DNA of 64,000 nt from Streptomyces diacarni. GTDB taxonomy: Bacteria > Actinomycetota > Actinomycetes > Streptomycetales > Streptomycetaceae. Where the stretch lies: NCBI RefSeq assembly GCF_003323715.1, contig NZ_QOIN01000066.1, forward strand, positions 1 through 64,000. The letters run 5' to 3'. Positions 40,013 through 48,651 of the stretch are shown piece after piece (within the stretch, counting starts at the first letter, position 1; every line of letters starts with the position of its first letter). A model generated the notes under the pieces. The model had not been told where the DNA came from and searched no databases. It saw only the letters and a list, made by a program, of their open reading frames with translations. The translations under genes and the position numbers were made by a program.

Positions 40013-40801
40013 ATGACCGCACAACGCCCGCTGAAGCTGCCCGCCGTGCCGGACAGGCTCAGCATCCGCGACCACGTCGCGCACGCCCTGCGCGCCGCCC
40101 TCATCGCGGGCGAACTGCGCCCAGGCTCCGTCTACTCGGCCCCGCAGCTCGCCGCGCAGTTCGGCGTCTCCGCCACACCCGTACGCGAGGCGATGCTCGA
40201 CCTCACCCGCGAAGGCATGGTCGAGCCCGTGCGCAACAAGGGCTTCCGGGTGACCGACCTGTCCGAGCGGGACCTGGCGGAGTACGTGGCGATCCGGGAG
40301 ATGATCGAGGTGCCCACGGTCGGACAGGTGGCCCGTGTGGGGGACGCGGCCCGCCTGGAGGAACTCCGCCCCGTCGCGCGCGAGATAGTCCAGGCGGCCC
40401 GGGCCGGGGACTTGGTCGGCTTCCTCGGCGCCGACAGACGCTTCCACCTGGCGCTCGTCGGCCTCGCCGGGAACCGCCGGCTGGTGGAGGTCGTCGGCGA
40501 ACTGCGAGGGCACTCCCGGCTCTACGGCCTCGCCGGGCTCGCGAAGACCGGCCAGCTCATGGAGTCGGCCGAGGAGCACGAGCGCCTCCTCGACCTGGTG
40601 CTGGCCCACGACGTGCCGGGCGCGGAGAGCCTGATGCGCGCACACCTGGGGCGCCTGCGCTCCCAGTGGGAGAGCGCGGCCGACAGCGGCGGCGACGGGA
40701 CCGAGGACGCCGCGAACGCCGGGGCCTCCGGGGACCCTGTGGACACCGCGAACACCGCGAACACCGGGGACACCGTGGGCTCCAGGGGCGGAGGAAACTG
40801 A
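40013..40801 (+). CDS. GntR-family (FadR/VanR subfamily) transcriptional regulator
   Basis: A 262-residue regulator. ATG 40013 (MTAQRPLKLPAVPDRLSIRD) follows GGCGAGGAGC. Winged helix: YSAPQLAAQFGVSATPVREAMLDLTREGMVEPV; C-terminal FCD ligand domain (AEYVAIREMIEVPTVG, HERLLDLVLAHDVPGAESLMRAHL). The tail is a low-complexity stretch (DTANTANTGDTVGSRG), unusual for the family. TGTGTACACG at 39840-39849, in the divergent region with the collagenase gene, is a possible operator. FCD regulators usually sense organic acids; the target here is not clear. Confidence 0.88.
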   Translation: MTAQRPLKLPAVPDRLSIRDHVAHALRAALIAGELRPGSVYSAPQLAAQFGVSATPVREAMLDLTREGMVEPVRNKGFRVTDLSERDLAEYVAIREMIEVPTVGQVARVGDAARLEELRPVAREIVQAARAGDLVGFLGADRRFHLALVGLAGNRRLVEVVGELRGHSRLYGLAGLAKTGQLMESAEEHERLLDLVLAHDVPGAESLMRAHLGRLRSQWESAADSGGDGTEDAANAGASGDPVDTANTANTGDTVGSRGGGN

Positions 40802-40922
40802 GCGGGCCTCGTCCTCCGCGAGGCCCTGGACTTCATCGAGCGCCCTCTGGACGACCCGTTCTTCTGCGCGGTCAGCTCCCAACCCCCGCACAGCCCACAG
40901 GGGATCCCGCGCGACCCTGCCG
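40802..40922 (+). pseudogene. Sulfatase gene fragment
   Basis: Directly after the GntR stop the same strand reads, in one frame from 40802, AGLVLREALDFIERPLDDPF then FCAVSSQPPHSPQGIP. This closely matches the conserved core of type I sulfatases (A.DFI...R..PFFLY.S...PHSP). No start codon, N-terminal catalytic C/S-x-P-x-R region or C-terminal part is present; a hairpin follows at once. It is the remnant of a deleted sulfatase gene, possibly once the GntR target. Confidence 0.65.
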
Positions 40923-40946
40923 GGGCGGGCCCTCCCGGGCCCGCCC
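40923..40946. terminator. Terminator between GntR/sulfatase remnant and the PanE-M20 operon
   Basis: Perfect 10-bp arms GGGCGGGCCC (40923-40932) and GGGCCCGCCC (40937-40946) with a four-base loop, 18 bases before the stop of the convergent operon. Confidence 0.65.
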
Positions 40947-40964
40947 TGCCGGAACCGTGTCCCG

Positions 40965-43223
40965 TCACCCCCGTGCCAGGGACGTCAGCACGAGCGCGGT
41001 CAGCGCCGCGCGTTCGACCATGCCTTGCACCGAGGTGTTCTCCGAGCGGGCGTGCGCCCCTGATCCGGTCGCGCCGATACCGTCGAGCACGGGGACGCCC
41101 GCGGCGACGACGAAGTTCCCGTCGCTGGCGCCGCCGACCGAGGTCTCCCGCAGGTCGAGGCCGAGGAGCGCCGCACAGCCCTTGGCCAGGTCCGCCAGTT
41201 CGGCGACCTGTGCGGTCCGCTCGAAGACCGGGCGGTTCCAGCCTCCCGTGACCTCGATCCGGGTCCGCGTGTCGAGGGGCCGCAGCGCGGCCAGCGCGGC
41301 GTCGATCCGGTCCTGCTCGGCGGCGGAAGCCACCCGGACGTCGAGGTGTGCCACCGCGTGCCCGGCGGTCACGTTGCTGCGGGTGCCGCCCTCGACCACT
41401 CCCACGTTGAGGGAGGTACCGGCGGCGGGGTCCCGCAGCGCGGCCAGCGCGCGTATCTGGTGCGCCAGCTCCTCCACGGCACTCGCTCCCGCCGCCGGGT
41501 CGAGTCCGGCGTGCGCCTCCACCCCCGACACCGTGACGGTGAACAGACCGACGCCCTTGCGCGCGGTCTTGATCGCGCCGTCGGCCGCCGCTTCGAAGAC
41601 GAGCGCCAGGCGGCTGCGCCGCGCCTCCTCGACGAGGGCCTCGTGCGAGGCCAGACTGCCGGTCTCCTCGTCGCCGTTCAGCATCAGCGTGCAGGCCGGG
41701 CGGGGAAGACCGAGCGCGTCGAGGGCGCGCAGCGCCCATACCGCCTGGACGAGTCCGGCCTTCATGTCGAAGACTCCGGGACCGGTCAGGCGGTCACCGT
41801 CGCGCCGGAACGGCCAGGTGTCGAGCGTGCCGGTGGGCCACACCGTGTCGTAGTGGCCCAGGAGCAGGACCGGCCGTGCGCTGTCCGCCGCGCCCTCCGT
41901 CGGCGGACAGCGGCGGACGAGCACGTCTCCGGCCTTCTCGCGCGCCAGCACCTCCTCGCTCGCGGGCTCGCCCAGGGACCGGTCGAGCCACTCCCGCACC
42001 CAGACCAGGCAGGAGCCGAGCGCGTCCAGGTCGTCGCTGGCGCTGCCCTGGGAGGTGTAGGCGGCCAGGTCGGCCACCATGTCCTCGCGGCGGTGTTCCA
42101 GCCAGTCCCGTACCGCCGCCGCCCGGTCGGGCTCCATGCCGGTGGCCGCCGCGGGGGTGGTGGCCGGCGCCGCGCCGTGTGGGCCGGCCGGGGTGGCGGC
42201 CAGGCGGTCCAGTTGCTCCAGCCGGTCCTCCGCCATCCGCTCCGGGGCGCCCTCCAGCGTGCGCAGGCCGTCCAGCACGGCGCGCAGCACCGCGGTGGGC
42301 AGCCCCTCGCGGTCGGCGTGGGCGAAGACGCACCCGTAGTGGGAGGTCACCTCGACGGGGCGGTGGCGTACCGCCAGGTCACGCCAGATACCGCTGCGGT
42401 CCTTGGTCTGGGTGCGCAGCCAGGCGATGAGGCGGTCGGTGGCGGCGGTGCGGGCGTTGGGGTCCGCCGTGCGCCGGAAGGCCTCGGGCTCGAACGCGTC
42501 GAAGGGCTCCAGCGCGACGCCGAGCCGGTCGGCGACGTCGTAGACCTCGGCGGTGAGGGCGTACATCGCGGGCCTGTGCCGGTCGATGAGGTCGGCCATC
42601 GGGGCGTCGGCGAGTGCGGTGGCGGCGAGCATCGCGCCGAAGCCCGCCTTCGCCCACAGGTACCCCTCGACGTTGTCGCTCGCCCTGGCGGGTCCCCAGC
42701 TGTGCAGATCGGCGACGATGTCCCGCACGCGCCGGCTGACGGGCGCGCCGTCCGGTTCGCCCACCACCAGCGCGCCCGCGCCGCCGTCCAGCACCACGCC
42801 CGGCTCGATCACGTCGGCGAAGATGTTGACGAACGCCGCGACGGTCCGCTCGGCGCCGGCGTACCGGGCGATCACGGCCTCGTTGAAACCGTTCTGCAGG
42901 GAGACGACACAGCCGTCCGCCGCCAGCCGGGGGGCGATCCACTCCATCGCGTCCTGCGTGGCCTGGGCCTTGACCGCCAGCAGAACGCGGCCCAGCGGCC
43001 CGTCGTGCTCCTCGGGCGTCAGGGCCGTCACCGGCACGCTCGTGCGCTCCTGACCGCGTGCGACGGTCAGCCCGTGGGAGCGGATCGCCGCCACCTGGGC
43101 GCGGTCGGTGTCGATGACCGTGATCGGGTGTCCGGCGCGCGCCAGGGCGAAGGCCAGGGTGCCGCCGATCGCTCCCGCGCCGACGACCGTGTACCCGGCC
43201 GGGGTCTGCTGCTGACTGCTCAT
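40965..43223 (-). CDS. Fusion of ketopantoate-reductase-like (PanE/ApbA) and M20 peptidase domains
   Basis: A single 752-residue frame. Residues about 1-330 form a PanE/ApbA-type dehydrogenase: NADP-binding YTVVGAGAIGGTLAFALA, VLLAVKAQATQDAM, VVSLQNGFNEAVIARY, and a C-terminal helical domain. After an Ala/Pro/Thr-rich linker (about 340-365) comes a complete M20 zinc hydrolase of the CPG2/ArgE type: LLGHYDTVWPTGTL, GPGVFDMKAGLVQAVW, LMLNGDEETGSLAS, a dimerisation domain (VEAHAGLDPAAGASAV) and GIGATGSGAHARSENTSV. Both halves look catalytically intact. The fusion suggests two successive steps on one substrate, for example reduction/oxidation of an alpha-keto acid and cleavage of an N-acyl or peptide bond. 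ATG overlaps the SDR stop (ATGA). Last gene of a four-gene operon. Confidence 0.88.
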   Translation of the reverse strand: MSSQQQTPAGYTVVGAGAIGGTLAFALARAGHPITVIDTDRAQVAAIRSHGLTVARGQERTSVPVTALTPEEHDGPLGRVLLAVKAQATQDAMEWIAPRLAADGCVVSLQNGFNEAVIARYAGAERTVAAFVNIFADVIEPGVVLDGGAGALVVGEPDGAPVSRRVRDIVADLHSWGPARASDNVEGYLWAKAGFGAMLAATALADAPMADLIDRHRPAMYALTAEVYDVADRLGVALEPFDAFEPEAFRRTADPNARTAATDRLIAWLRTQTKDRSGIWRDLAVRHRPVEVTSHYGCVFAHADREGLPTAVLRAVLDGLRTLEGAPERMAEDRLEQLDRLAATPAGPHGAAPATTPAAATGMEPDRAAAVRDWLEHRREDMVADLAAYTSQGSASDDLDALGSCLVWVREWLDRSLGEPASEEVLAREKAGDVLVRRCPPTEGAADSARPVLLLGHYDTVWPTGTLDTWPFRRDGDRLTGPGVFDMKAGLVQAVWALRALDALGLPRPACTLMLNGDEETGSLASHEALVEEARRSRLALVFEAAADGAIKTARKGVGLFTVTVSGVEAHAGLDPAAGASAVEELAHQIRALAALRDPAAGTSLNVGVVEGGTRSNVTAGHAVAHLDVRVASAAEQDRIDAALAALRPLDTRTRIEVTGGWNRPVFERTAQVAELADLAKGCAALLGLDLRETSVGGASDGNFVVAAGVPVLDGIGATGSGAHARSENTSVQGMVERAALTALVLTSLARG

Positions 43224-44044
43224 CGGCTCTGTCCTTCGGTGCTTCGGGGTGCGGGGCGGCTCGGGGGTGGGGACGGGTTCGCGGGCGCGCCGGGGGGCCA
43301 GATCCGGGGCAGTTGGAGGGCCCCGCTGCTGGAGCCGCCGTCGACGCGCAGGATTTCGCCGGTGATCCAGGAGGCGTCGGGCCCGGCGATCCAGCGGACG
43401 GCTCGGGCGATGTCCCCGGGAGTGCCCGGGCGTCCCAGCGGGTTGCCGCCGATGGCGGCGGCGTACTCCTCGGAGACGGGGTTGCAGTCGCTGTCGACCG
43501 GGACGAATCCGGGGCTTACGGCGTTGACGCGGATGCCGTGCGCCCCCAGTTCGAGGGCGGCGGCGCGGGTGGCCATCTCCAGCGCGGCCTTCGACGCGGC
43601 GTACGGCCCGCCCCCGGGGCGGCTGCGCAGCGCGGATCCCGAGGAGATGTTGACGACCGACCCGCCCTCGGCCGCCTCCATGGCCAGCCGCGCGTAGGCG
43701 GCGGTAGCCAGCACGGGGGCCCGCAGATTGACGGCGAACAGCTGATCCCAGGCGTCGGCGCGGAGGTGGGCCATGTCGAGCGAGGGATAGCGGCCCGCGG
43801 CGTTGACGAGGACGTCGACGGGACCGCGCTCCGCCCAGGCGCGCTCCACCACGGCGGCGGGCTGCTCGGCTTCCGCGAGATCGGCGGCGTGGACGGCGGC
43901 GCGGTCACCGAGGCGCGCGGCCGTCCTCTCCAGCGCTGCCCGGTCCCGGTCGGTCAGGGTGAGGAGGGCGCCGTGCGCGGCGAACTCCTCGGCGATCGCC
44001 GCGCCGATGCCCCCCGCCGCACCCGTGATCAGTACGTGGGCCAT
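43220..44044 (-). CDS. Short-chain dehydrogenase/reductase (SDR)
   Basis: A 274-residue classical SDR. NAD(P)-binding VLITGAAGGIGAAIAEEFA, the NAAGRYPS motif, Ser in VVNISSGSAL and catalytic Y-A-A-S-K in GPYAASKAALEM, and the C-terminal ITGEILRVDGG, so it should be an active FabG-like oxidoreductase. A Pro/Ser-rich tail of about 30 residues extends beyond the core. ATG 44044 shares its first base with the MFS stop codon (TGATG). Substrate unknown; presumably acts on the compound imported by the MFS protein encoded just upstream. Confidence 0.92.
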   Translation of the reverse strand: MAHVLITGAAGGIGAAIAEEFAAHGALLTLTDRDRAALERTAARLGDRAAVHAADLAEAEQPAAVVERAWAERGPVDVLVNAAGRYPSLDMAHLRADAWDQLFAVNLRAPVLATAAYARLAMEAAEGGSVVNISSGSALRSRPGGGPYAASKAALEMATRAAALELGAHGIRVNAVSPGFVPVDSDCNPVSEEYAAAIGGNPLGRPGTPGDIARAVRWIAGPDASWITGEILRVDGGSSSGALQLPRIWPPGAPANPSPPPSRPAPRSTEGQSR

Positions 44045-45372
44045 CAGCGGAACCCCTTGTCCTTGGTCTCGGGCATCGTGAGGTAGACGACCAGGGAGAT
44101 CAGCGAGGCGGCCGAGACGTAGACCCACAGCAGATCGCTGAAGCCGCTCTCGTGCAGCCAGGTCGTCACGTACGGTGCCGTCCCGCCGAACAGCGCGACA
44201 GCCAGCGCGTACGGCAGCGCGATGCCGGTGGCCCGGACCTCCGCGGGGAACTGTTCAGCCATGATCACCGCACAGTTGGCCGAGTACCCGAGGATCAGCA
44301 GCATCCCGACGAGCTGTACGAGGAAGAGGCTCAGGAAGTTGTCGCGGAGCAGGTGGAGCAGCGGCCAGGCCAGGACGACGAAGCCGCCCGCGAACGCGAC
44401 GAGCGTCGGCTTGCGGCCCACGCGGTCGGACAGCAGCCCCGCGAACGGCAGGGCGACCACGAAGACGATCAGACACAGGGTCTGGGACAGCAGCGCCGTG
44501 CTCAGCGGGATACCGGTGGTCAGGTTGGCGTAGGTGGGCAGGTAGTTGACCCAGATGTAGTAGGTCAGGGTGCCGGCGACGGTGATTCCCGCGACGCGCA
44601 GCGCGGCGGCGGGATGGTCGACGAACATCGCCTTGATGGGGTTGCGGCGCGTGCGTCCCGCACCCCGTGCCTCGGTGAAGGACTCGGTGTCCTCGACCGA
44701 GACCCGCAGCCACAGGCCGATCAGCCCCAGCAGCCCCCCGGCGACGAACGCGAGGCGCCACCCCCAGGAGTGCAGCGCGCCGTCGCTGAGGAGCGAGGTG
44801 GCCACCGTGCCGAGCAGCGAGGCGATCAGGACGCCGCCCGCGACCGACACCTGCTGCCACGATCCGGCGAAGGCGCGGCGTCCTCGGGCGGCCGACTCGA
44901 CGAGGAACGCCGAGGAGGAGCCGAACTCCCCTCCGGCGGAGAAACCCTGCGCGAGCCGGGCCAGCAGCAGGATCACCGGAGAGAGGAACCCGATGGTCTC
45001 GTAGGAGGGGGTGAGCGCGATGACGAAGGCGGCCGAGGCCATCAGACCGACCGTGAGCGTCAGGCCCTTCTTGCGGCCGTGCCGGTCGGCGTAGGAGCCG
45101 AGTACGGCCGCGCCGATGGGGCGCATGACGAAACCGACGGCGAAGACGGCGAGGGTGGACAGCAGGGCGACGGCCTCGTTGCCCCGGGGAAAGAACTCAT
45201 CCGCGATGATCTTGACGAAGATCGAGTACAGGGCCCAGTCGACCCACTCGACGGTGTTGCCGATGGTCCCGGCGACGATGGCCTTGCGCTGAGCGGGGCT
45301 CAGCCGGTGGTGCGCGGTGGTGGCGGCGCCCGGTGCGGGCGCCGCCGCGGGCGGCGGGCCGGTGTGGCTCAC
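44044..45372 (-). CDS. MFS transporter, metabolite:H+ symporter (MHS) family
   Basis: A 442-residue membrane protein with 12 predicted helices. GTG 45372 overlaps the deacetylase stop (GTGA). MHS hallmarks: GNTVEWVDWALYSIFVKIIA in helix 1, FVMRPIGAAVLGSYADRHGRKKGL in the loop 2-3 region and GFSAGGEFGSSSAFLVE. MHS proteins take up organic acids such as alpha-ketoglutarate, shikimate, proline/betaine or dicarboxylates with protons. It is the uptake component of the four-gene operon. Confidence 0.92.
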   Translation of the reverse strand: MSHTGPPPAAAPAPGAATTAHHRLSPAQRKAIVAGTIGNTVEWVDWALYSIFVKIIADEFFPRGNEAVALLSTLAVFAVGFVMRPIGAAVLGSYADRHGRKKGLTLTVGLMASAAFVIALTPSYETIGFLSPVILLLARLAQGFSAGGEFGSSSAFLVESAARGRRAFAGSWQQVSVAGGVLIASLLGTVATSLLSDGALHSWGWRLAFVAGGLLGLIGLWLRVSVEDTESFTEARGAGRTRRNPIKAMFVDHPAAALRVAGITVAGTLTYYIWVNYLPTYANLTTGIPLSTALLSQTLCLIVFVVALPFAGLLSDRVGRKPTLVAFAGGFVVLAWPLLHLLRDNFLSLFLVQLVGMLLILGYSANCAVIMAEQFPAEVRATGIALPYALAVALFGGTAPYVTTWLHESGFSDLLWVYVSAASLISLVVYLTMPETKDKGFR

Positions 45373-46337
45373 GGGGTGGCCTCCGGGTGGTCGGGGCGGG
45401 TGTCGTGCGCGTCGGCGGAGTCCGGCGGCGTGCGCAGCACGGCGCGGGAGGCCTCGGCGACCTGGGCGTGTGTCGCGTACCAGACCCCGGTGTGTGCCGC
45501 GATGTGGTCCAGCAGCTCCCGCAGCGCGACGAGCCGCGAGCGGTGTCCGATCACGTGGGGGTGCAGGGTGAGCTGGAAGACGCCGCCCGCACGGTAGGCG
45601 GCGTCGAACTCGTCGACCCAGATCTCGCGTACGTCGCGCGGGCGGCTGTGCGGGCGCACGGACCCGTAGCGGTCCATGGTGAAGTACGGGGCGTCGTCGC
45701 GGATCCAGTCGACCGGGATCTCGACGAGCCCCGTGGGCCGGCCGTGGGCGAGGACCTCGTACGGCTCGTCGTCCGCCATCAGGGAGGAGTCGTAGGAGAA
45801 GCCGAGCTCCAGCATGATCTCCAGCGTCGACTCCGAGAAATCCCAGGACGGGGTGCGTATCCCGGTGGGCCGCTGCCCGGTGAGCTGCGTGAGCGTCTCC
45901 AGGGCGCGGGCGGTCAGGTCCCTCTCGTCGTCGCGGCCCAGCAGCGTGTTGCGCTCGTGTATCCAGCCGTGGACGGCGAGTTCGTGACCGCCGCGCGTGT
46001 AGGCCCGTGCCTCGTCGGGGTGGAGGTGCGCGGAGACGGCGGGCATGAAGAAGGTGGCGGGCACCTGGTGGCGGGCGAGAAGTTCCAGAATGCGCGGGGC
46101 ACCGGCCCGCGCCCCGTACTCGCCCTGCGCCAGCCGCCCCGGGCTAGTCTCCCCGTCGCGCAGCGGAATCGTCTCGTGGTCGGAGTCGAAGGACAGGGCG
46201 ACGGCCACGCGGGCGCCGCCGGGCCAGCGTGCCGGAACCAGGCGGCGCCCGGCACGGACGGCTTCGACGTGGCCGCGCCAGGTCTCCTCCGGCCAGCGCC
46301 AGCTCGGCGTCGGCTCACCGGTGTCGGATGTGGGCAT
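45369..46337 (-). CDS. Polysaccharide-deacetylase-family (CE4/PuuE-like) hydrolase
   Basis: A 322-residue cytoplasmic protein (no signal peptide) of the NodB-homology fold: VALSFDSDHETIPLRDGE (metal Asp motif), VPATFFMPAVSAHLHPDEAR, GHELAVHGWIHERNTLLG (His ligands) and IRTPSWDFSESTLEIM. The lack of a leader and the PuuE/peptidoglycan-deacetylase-like pattern suggest a small-molecule amidohydrolase such as an allantoinase-like or N-acyl-amine hydrolase rather than a wall enzyme. First gene of the operon with the MHS transporter, SDR and PanE-M20 fusion. Confidence 0.88.
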   Translation of the reverse strand: MPTSDTGEPTPSWRWPEETWRGHVEAVRAGRRLVPARWPGGARVAVALSFDSDHETIPLRDGETSPGRLAQGEYGARAGAPRILELLARHQVPATFFMPAVSAHLHPDEARAYTRGGHELAVHGWIHERNTLLGRDDERDLTARALETLTQLTGQRPTGIRTPSWDFSESTLEIMLELGFSYDSSLMADDEPYEVLAHGRPTGLVEIPVDWIRDDAPYFTMDRYGSVRPHSRPRDVREIWVDEFDAAYRAGGVFQLTLHPHVIGHRSRLVALRELLDHIAAHTGVWYATHAQVAEASRAVLRTPPDSADAHDTRPDHPEATP

Positions 46338-46556
46338 GACGGATCTCCACAGCGGTTCGGGGACGGGTTTCGGGGACGGGTTCCGCGGAAGGGGGGCTCG
46401 GGGACGGGTCGCGGCTCGGCGGAGGCCGCCCGCGCGACCGTGCGCAGGGGAGGGCGAAGGGGCGTACGGGCAAGGCCGACGCCGACGCCGACGCCGATAC
46501 CGGGGAAGGGGAAGGGGACGGGTTCGGGGGCAGGCGCCGGGGTGTGCGGTGGCGGC
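46338..46556. repeat. Spacer with simple repeats between Lrp regulator and its operon
   Basis: The 219-base gap contains three TTCGGGGACGGG-like 12-mers (46356-46367, 46369-46380, 46397-46408 with one change) and four GCCGAC/T hexamers in tandem (46475-46498). No open frame is convincing. The purine-rich repeats may contain the operon promoter or regulator sites but no clear -10/-35 is visible. Confidence 0.6.
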
Positions 46557-47564
46557 TCAGGCCGCCTGGGTCATCCGGTGCCAGGAGTACTTCAAGGTGG
46601 CGAGGTGGAGGGTGATGTCGGAGGCGTGGAGCCCGGGAAGGGCCCCGATGACCTCGCTGGTGTAACGGAACAGGTCGGCGCGGCGGGGCAGCACCATGTG
46701 ACCCACGAGGTTGAACCGGCCTGTGGCCGCGCTCAGGAACTTGGTGCCGGGATGCGCCGCGAGCCTGCGGCCGGCCGCGTCCAGCCGGTCGGGCTCGATG
46801 GAAAGCCACACCATGAACTCCGCCTCGTAACCCAGCAGGGAGGGCTCCACCAGCGTGCGGAACTGGAGCACGCCCCGGCCGATGAGCCGGTCCAGGGCCC
46901 GCGCGACGCTGGACTGACTGCGTCCGAGCCGCCGCGCCAGGGTGCTGACCTGCGTGCGGCCGTCCTCCGTCAGCGCCGAGGCGATCTCCTTCTCGAGGCC
47001 GGAGAGCGCTTGTGGCGCCCGGTCCCTCTCGTCGCGGTCGCACGGCGGGGCGGTGGTGCCCTGGCGCAGAGCCGCGGCGGCGTCCGCCGGCAGCAGCCCG
47101 GTGTCCCACCTCGACGCTGAGGTGAACGTCCGGATGACGGCGACGGCCTCCGTGCCGGTGATCAGGTCGGCGCCTGGCAGGTCGGTGAAGAGCATGCGGA
47201 TCATCTCGTCGTTGTCGCGCGCGACGAAGTCGACGATCAGATCCGCCGTGCCCGTGACCACCGCCAGGAAGCGGACATCGGAGCTGGCGGCGAGCTGCTC
47301 CGCCAGGTCGAGTCCGCGTCCCGGTCTGGCCTGCACCCGCACCAGCATCGAGGAGCCCTGGCGGGTGCGGTCCAGCTCCACCGTGCCGACGACCCGGAGG
47401 AGCCCCCGGGCGCACAACGACTGGTAACGGCGCTGTGCGGTGGATTCGCTGGCTCCCACCCACTGGGCGACCGCGCTCCACGGGGCGCGGCCGTTGAGCT
47501 GGAGCGCCGCGATGACGCGACGGTCCAGCTCATCGATCGCTTCCGCGTGGGCTCGGTAGGTCAT
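46557..47564 (-). CDS. Double-module Lrp/AsnC-family regulator
   Basis: A 335-residue protein made of two complete Lrp/AsnC units in tandem, about twice the usual 150-160 residues. HTH 1: IDELDRRVIAALQLNGRAPW...ESTAQRRYQSL; HTH 2: LEKEIASALTEDGRTQVSTLARRLGRSQSSVARALDRL. Each is followed by an RAM-type ligand domain (ADLIVDFVARDNDEMIRML; FNLVGHMVLPRRADLF). Double-module Lrp proteins are known in actinobacteria. It is encoded upstream of and in the same direction as the deacetylase/MHS/SDR/PanE-M20 operon, so it probably controls it in response to an amino-acid-like substrate. Confidence 0.9.
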   Translation of the reverse strand: MTYRAHAEAIDELDRRVIAALQLNGRAPWSAVAQWVGASESTAQRRYQSLCARGLLRVVGTVELDRTRQGSSMLVRVQARPGRGLDLAEQLAASSDVRFLAVVTGTADLIVDFVARDNDEMIRMLFTDLPGADLITGTEAVAVIRTFTSASRWDTGLLPADAAAALRQGTTAPPCDRDERDRAPQALSGLEKEIASALTEDGRTQVSTLARRLGRSQSSVARALDRLIGRGVLQFRTLVEPSLLGYEAEFMVWLSIEPDRLDAAGRRLAAHPGTKFLSAATGRFNLVGHMVLPRRADLFRYTSEVIGALPGLHASDITLHLATLKYSWHRMTQAA

Positions 47565-47930
47565 GTGGCGGACGCTAGAGGCCGCCGTCTCCCGCCGTCA
47601 ACGATGAAATCCCGCATACCCGCTGGTCATAGCTGTGATACTCGGCAACACCCTCGTTACGCGCGGCGAAAACCGGCAGTTCCCGGGCCTCGGCGGCCCG
47701 GCCGGGGCGGCGACGGATCACGTCAGGCGACGCGGGAAATTCCCCACCTCCGCGGCCGTCCGCTGCCAGGCCCGGCCGTCCCTGGCCGTACGGTGTCGCC
47801 GAAGTGCCCGCCTGTGCCCGTCGATCAGGACCCCTCGCGAGGACCGTGTACGCGGACCCCTCACGAGAAGTCCGCGGGAGGCCAGGCACACTTTGTGGGG
47901 TAGTTCCGCTGACACGAGGATGAATCACGC
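47565..47930. other. Divergent gap of 366 bases between Lrp and TerD genes
   Basis: No gene seen. The Lrp side has an AT-richer tract (GTCATAGCTGTGATAC, 47627-47642) that may be its promoter or autoregulatory site; the TerD side ends in ACGAGGA, the ribosome-binding site of terD (47914-47920). Confidence 0.5.
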
Positions 47931-48515
47931 ATGATTACGCTTACCAAGGAAGACGGCCCGGCAGATCTGGACGGTGTGTCCCATCTGAGCATCGGTGTCT
48001 CCTGGGACCCGACGGCCGGCAGCAGCGGTGGGGTGATGGGCAGGTTCCGCCGGAAGGCCGGAACCGACCTCGACCTGATCGCCGTCGCGATGCAGGACGG
48101 GGATCCCGTCCGGCTGGCGGGCCTCGACTCGCTGGACCCCATGGGCAACGGATCCTTGGTGCACAGCGGCGACAACCAGACCGGGCACGGCGACGGTGAC
48201 GACGAGACCGTCACCGTCGAGTTTTCCGGCGTCCCGGGCAACATCACCTCGATCGTGTTCGTCGCCGCCGCCTACAAGAAGGGCAGCTCCTTCCAGAAGG
48301 CACGCAACATCAGCTTCAAGGTCTACGACGCGACCGGTGGCTCCGTACAGCAGGTCGCCGACATCTGGCCCAGCCTGCTCACCCAGGACAACGGCTGCGC
48401 CGTGGCCAAGGCCGTGCGGGTCGGCGGCGCGTGGAAGCTCGAAGTGATCAACGTGACGGGGAAGATCAAGCAGGGTGACGAGCACGCCCTGATGCGCTTC
48501 GCGGTCAGCAAGTAG
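47931..48515 (+). CDS. TerD-family protein
   Basis: A 194-residue TerD domain protein: ITLTKEDGPADLDGVSHLSIGVSWD at the start, DLDLIAVAMQDGDPVRLAG, the calcium-binding loop region HSGDNQTGHGDGDDETV and FVAAAYKKGSSFQKARNISF. ATG 47931 with ACGAGGA upstream. TerD proteins bind Ca2+ and occur in tellurite-resistance/stress systems; Streptomyces has many stand-alone copies influencing development. No other ter gene is nearby, so the gene is an orphan here. Confidence 0.93.
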   Translation: MITLTKEDGPADLDGVSHLSIGVSWDPTAGSSGGVMGRFRRKAGTDLDLIAVAMQDGDPVRLAGLDSLDPMGNGSLVHSGDNQTGHGDGDDETVTVEFSGVPGNITSIVFVAAAYKKGSSFQKARNISFKVYDATGGSVQQVADIWPSLLTQDNGCAVAKAVRVGGAWKLEVINVTGKIKQGDEHALMRFAVSK

Positions 48516-48520
48516 TCGCT

Positions 48521-48551
48521 GTGCGGGCGCCCGGCGTGCGGGCGCCCGCAC
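48521..48551 (+). terminator. Terminator hairpin after the TerD gene
   Basis: Perfect 12-bp arms GTGCGGGCGCCC (48521-48532) and GGGCGCCCGCAC (48540-48551) with a seven-base loop, five bases past the stop. Confidence 0.75.
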
Positions 48552-48651
48552 CGAGCCGCGGCCACGTCCCCTCGGCGGGCTCCCTCGGCGGGTCCCCGAC
48601 CCCGGGCGCGCCCGCGTCACGTCCTCCGGACCGGCCCGGCCCGTCCCCGTG

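Noticed and set aside
40965..43223. Opine dehydrogenase reading of the N-terminal domain of the fusion
   Set aside because: The glycine loop, LAVKAQATQDA and QNG motifs fit PanE/ApbA better, and no octopine-DH domain is seen.
44152..45597. A 481-codon plus-strand frame antisense to the MHS transporter
   Set aside because: Glu/Gln/Arg-rich mirror of a membrane protein gene, a known artefact of G+C-rich sequence.
46475..46498. GCCGAC hexamer array as a CRISPR or iteron
   Set aside because: Only four six-base units with no spacers; simple slippage repeat.
47931..48515. Possible tellurite-resistance operon
   Set aside because: Only a single TerD-type gene is present; no TerA, TerB, TerC or TerZ neighbours, so it is called as an orphan.
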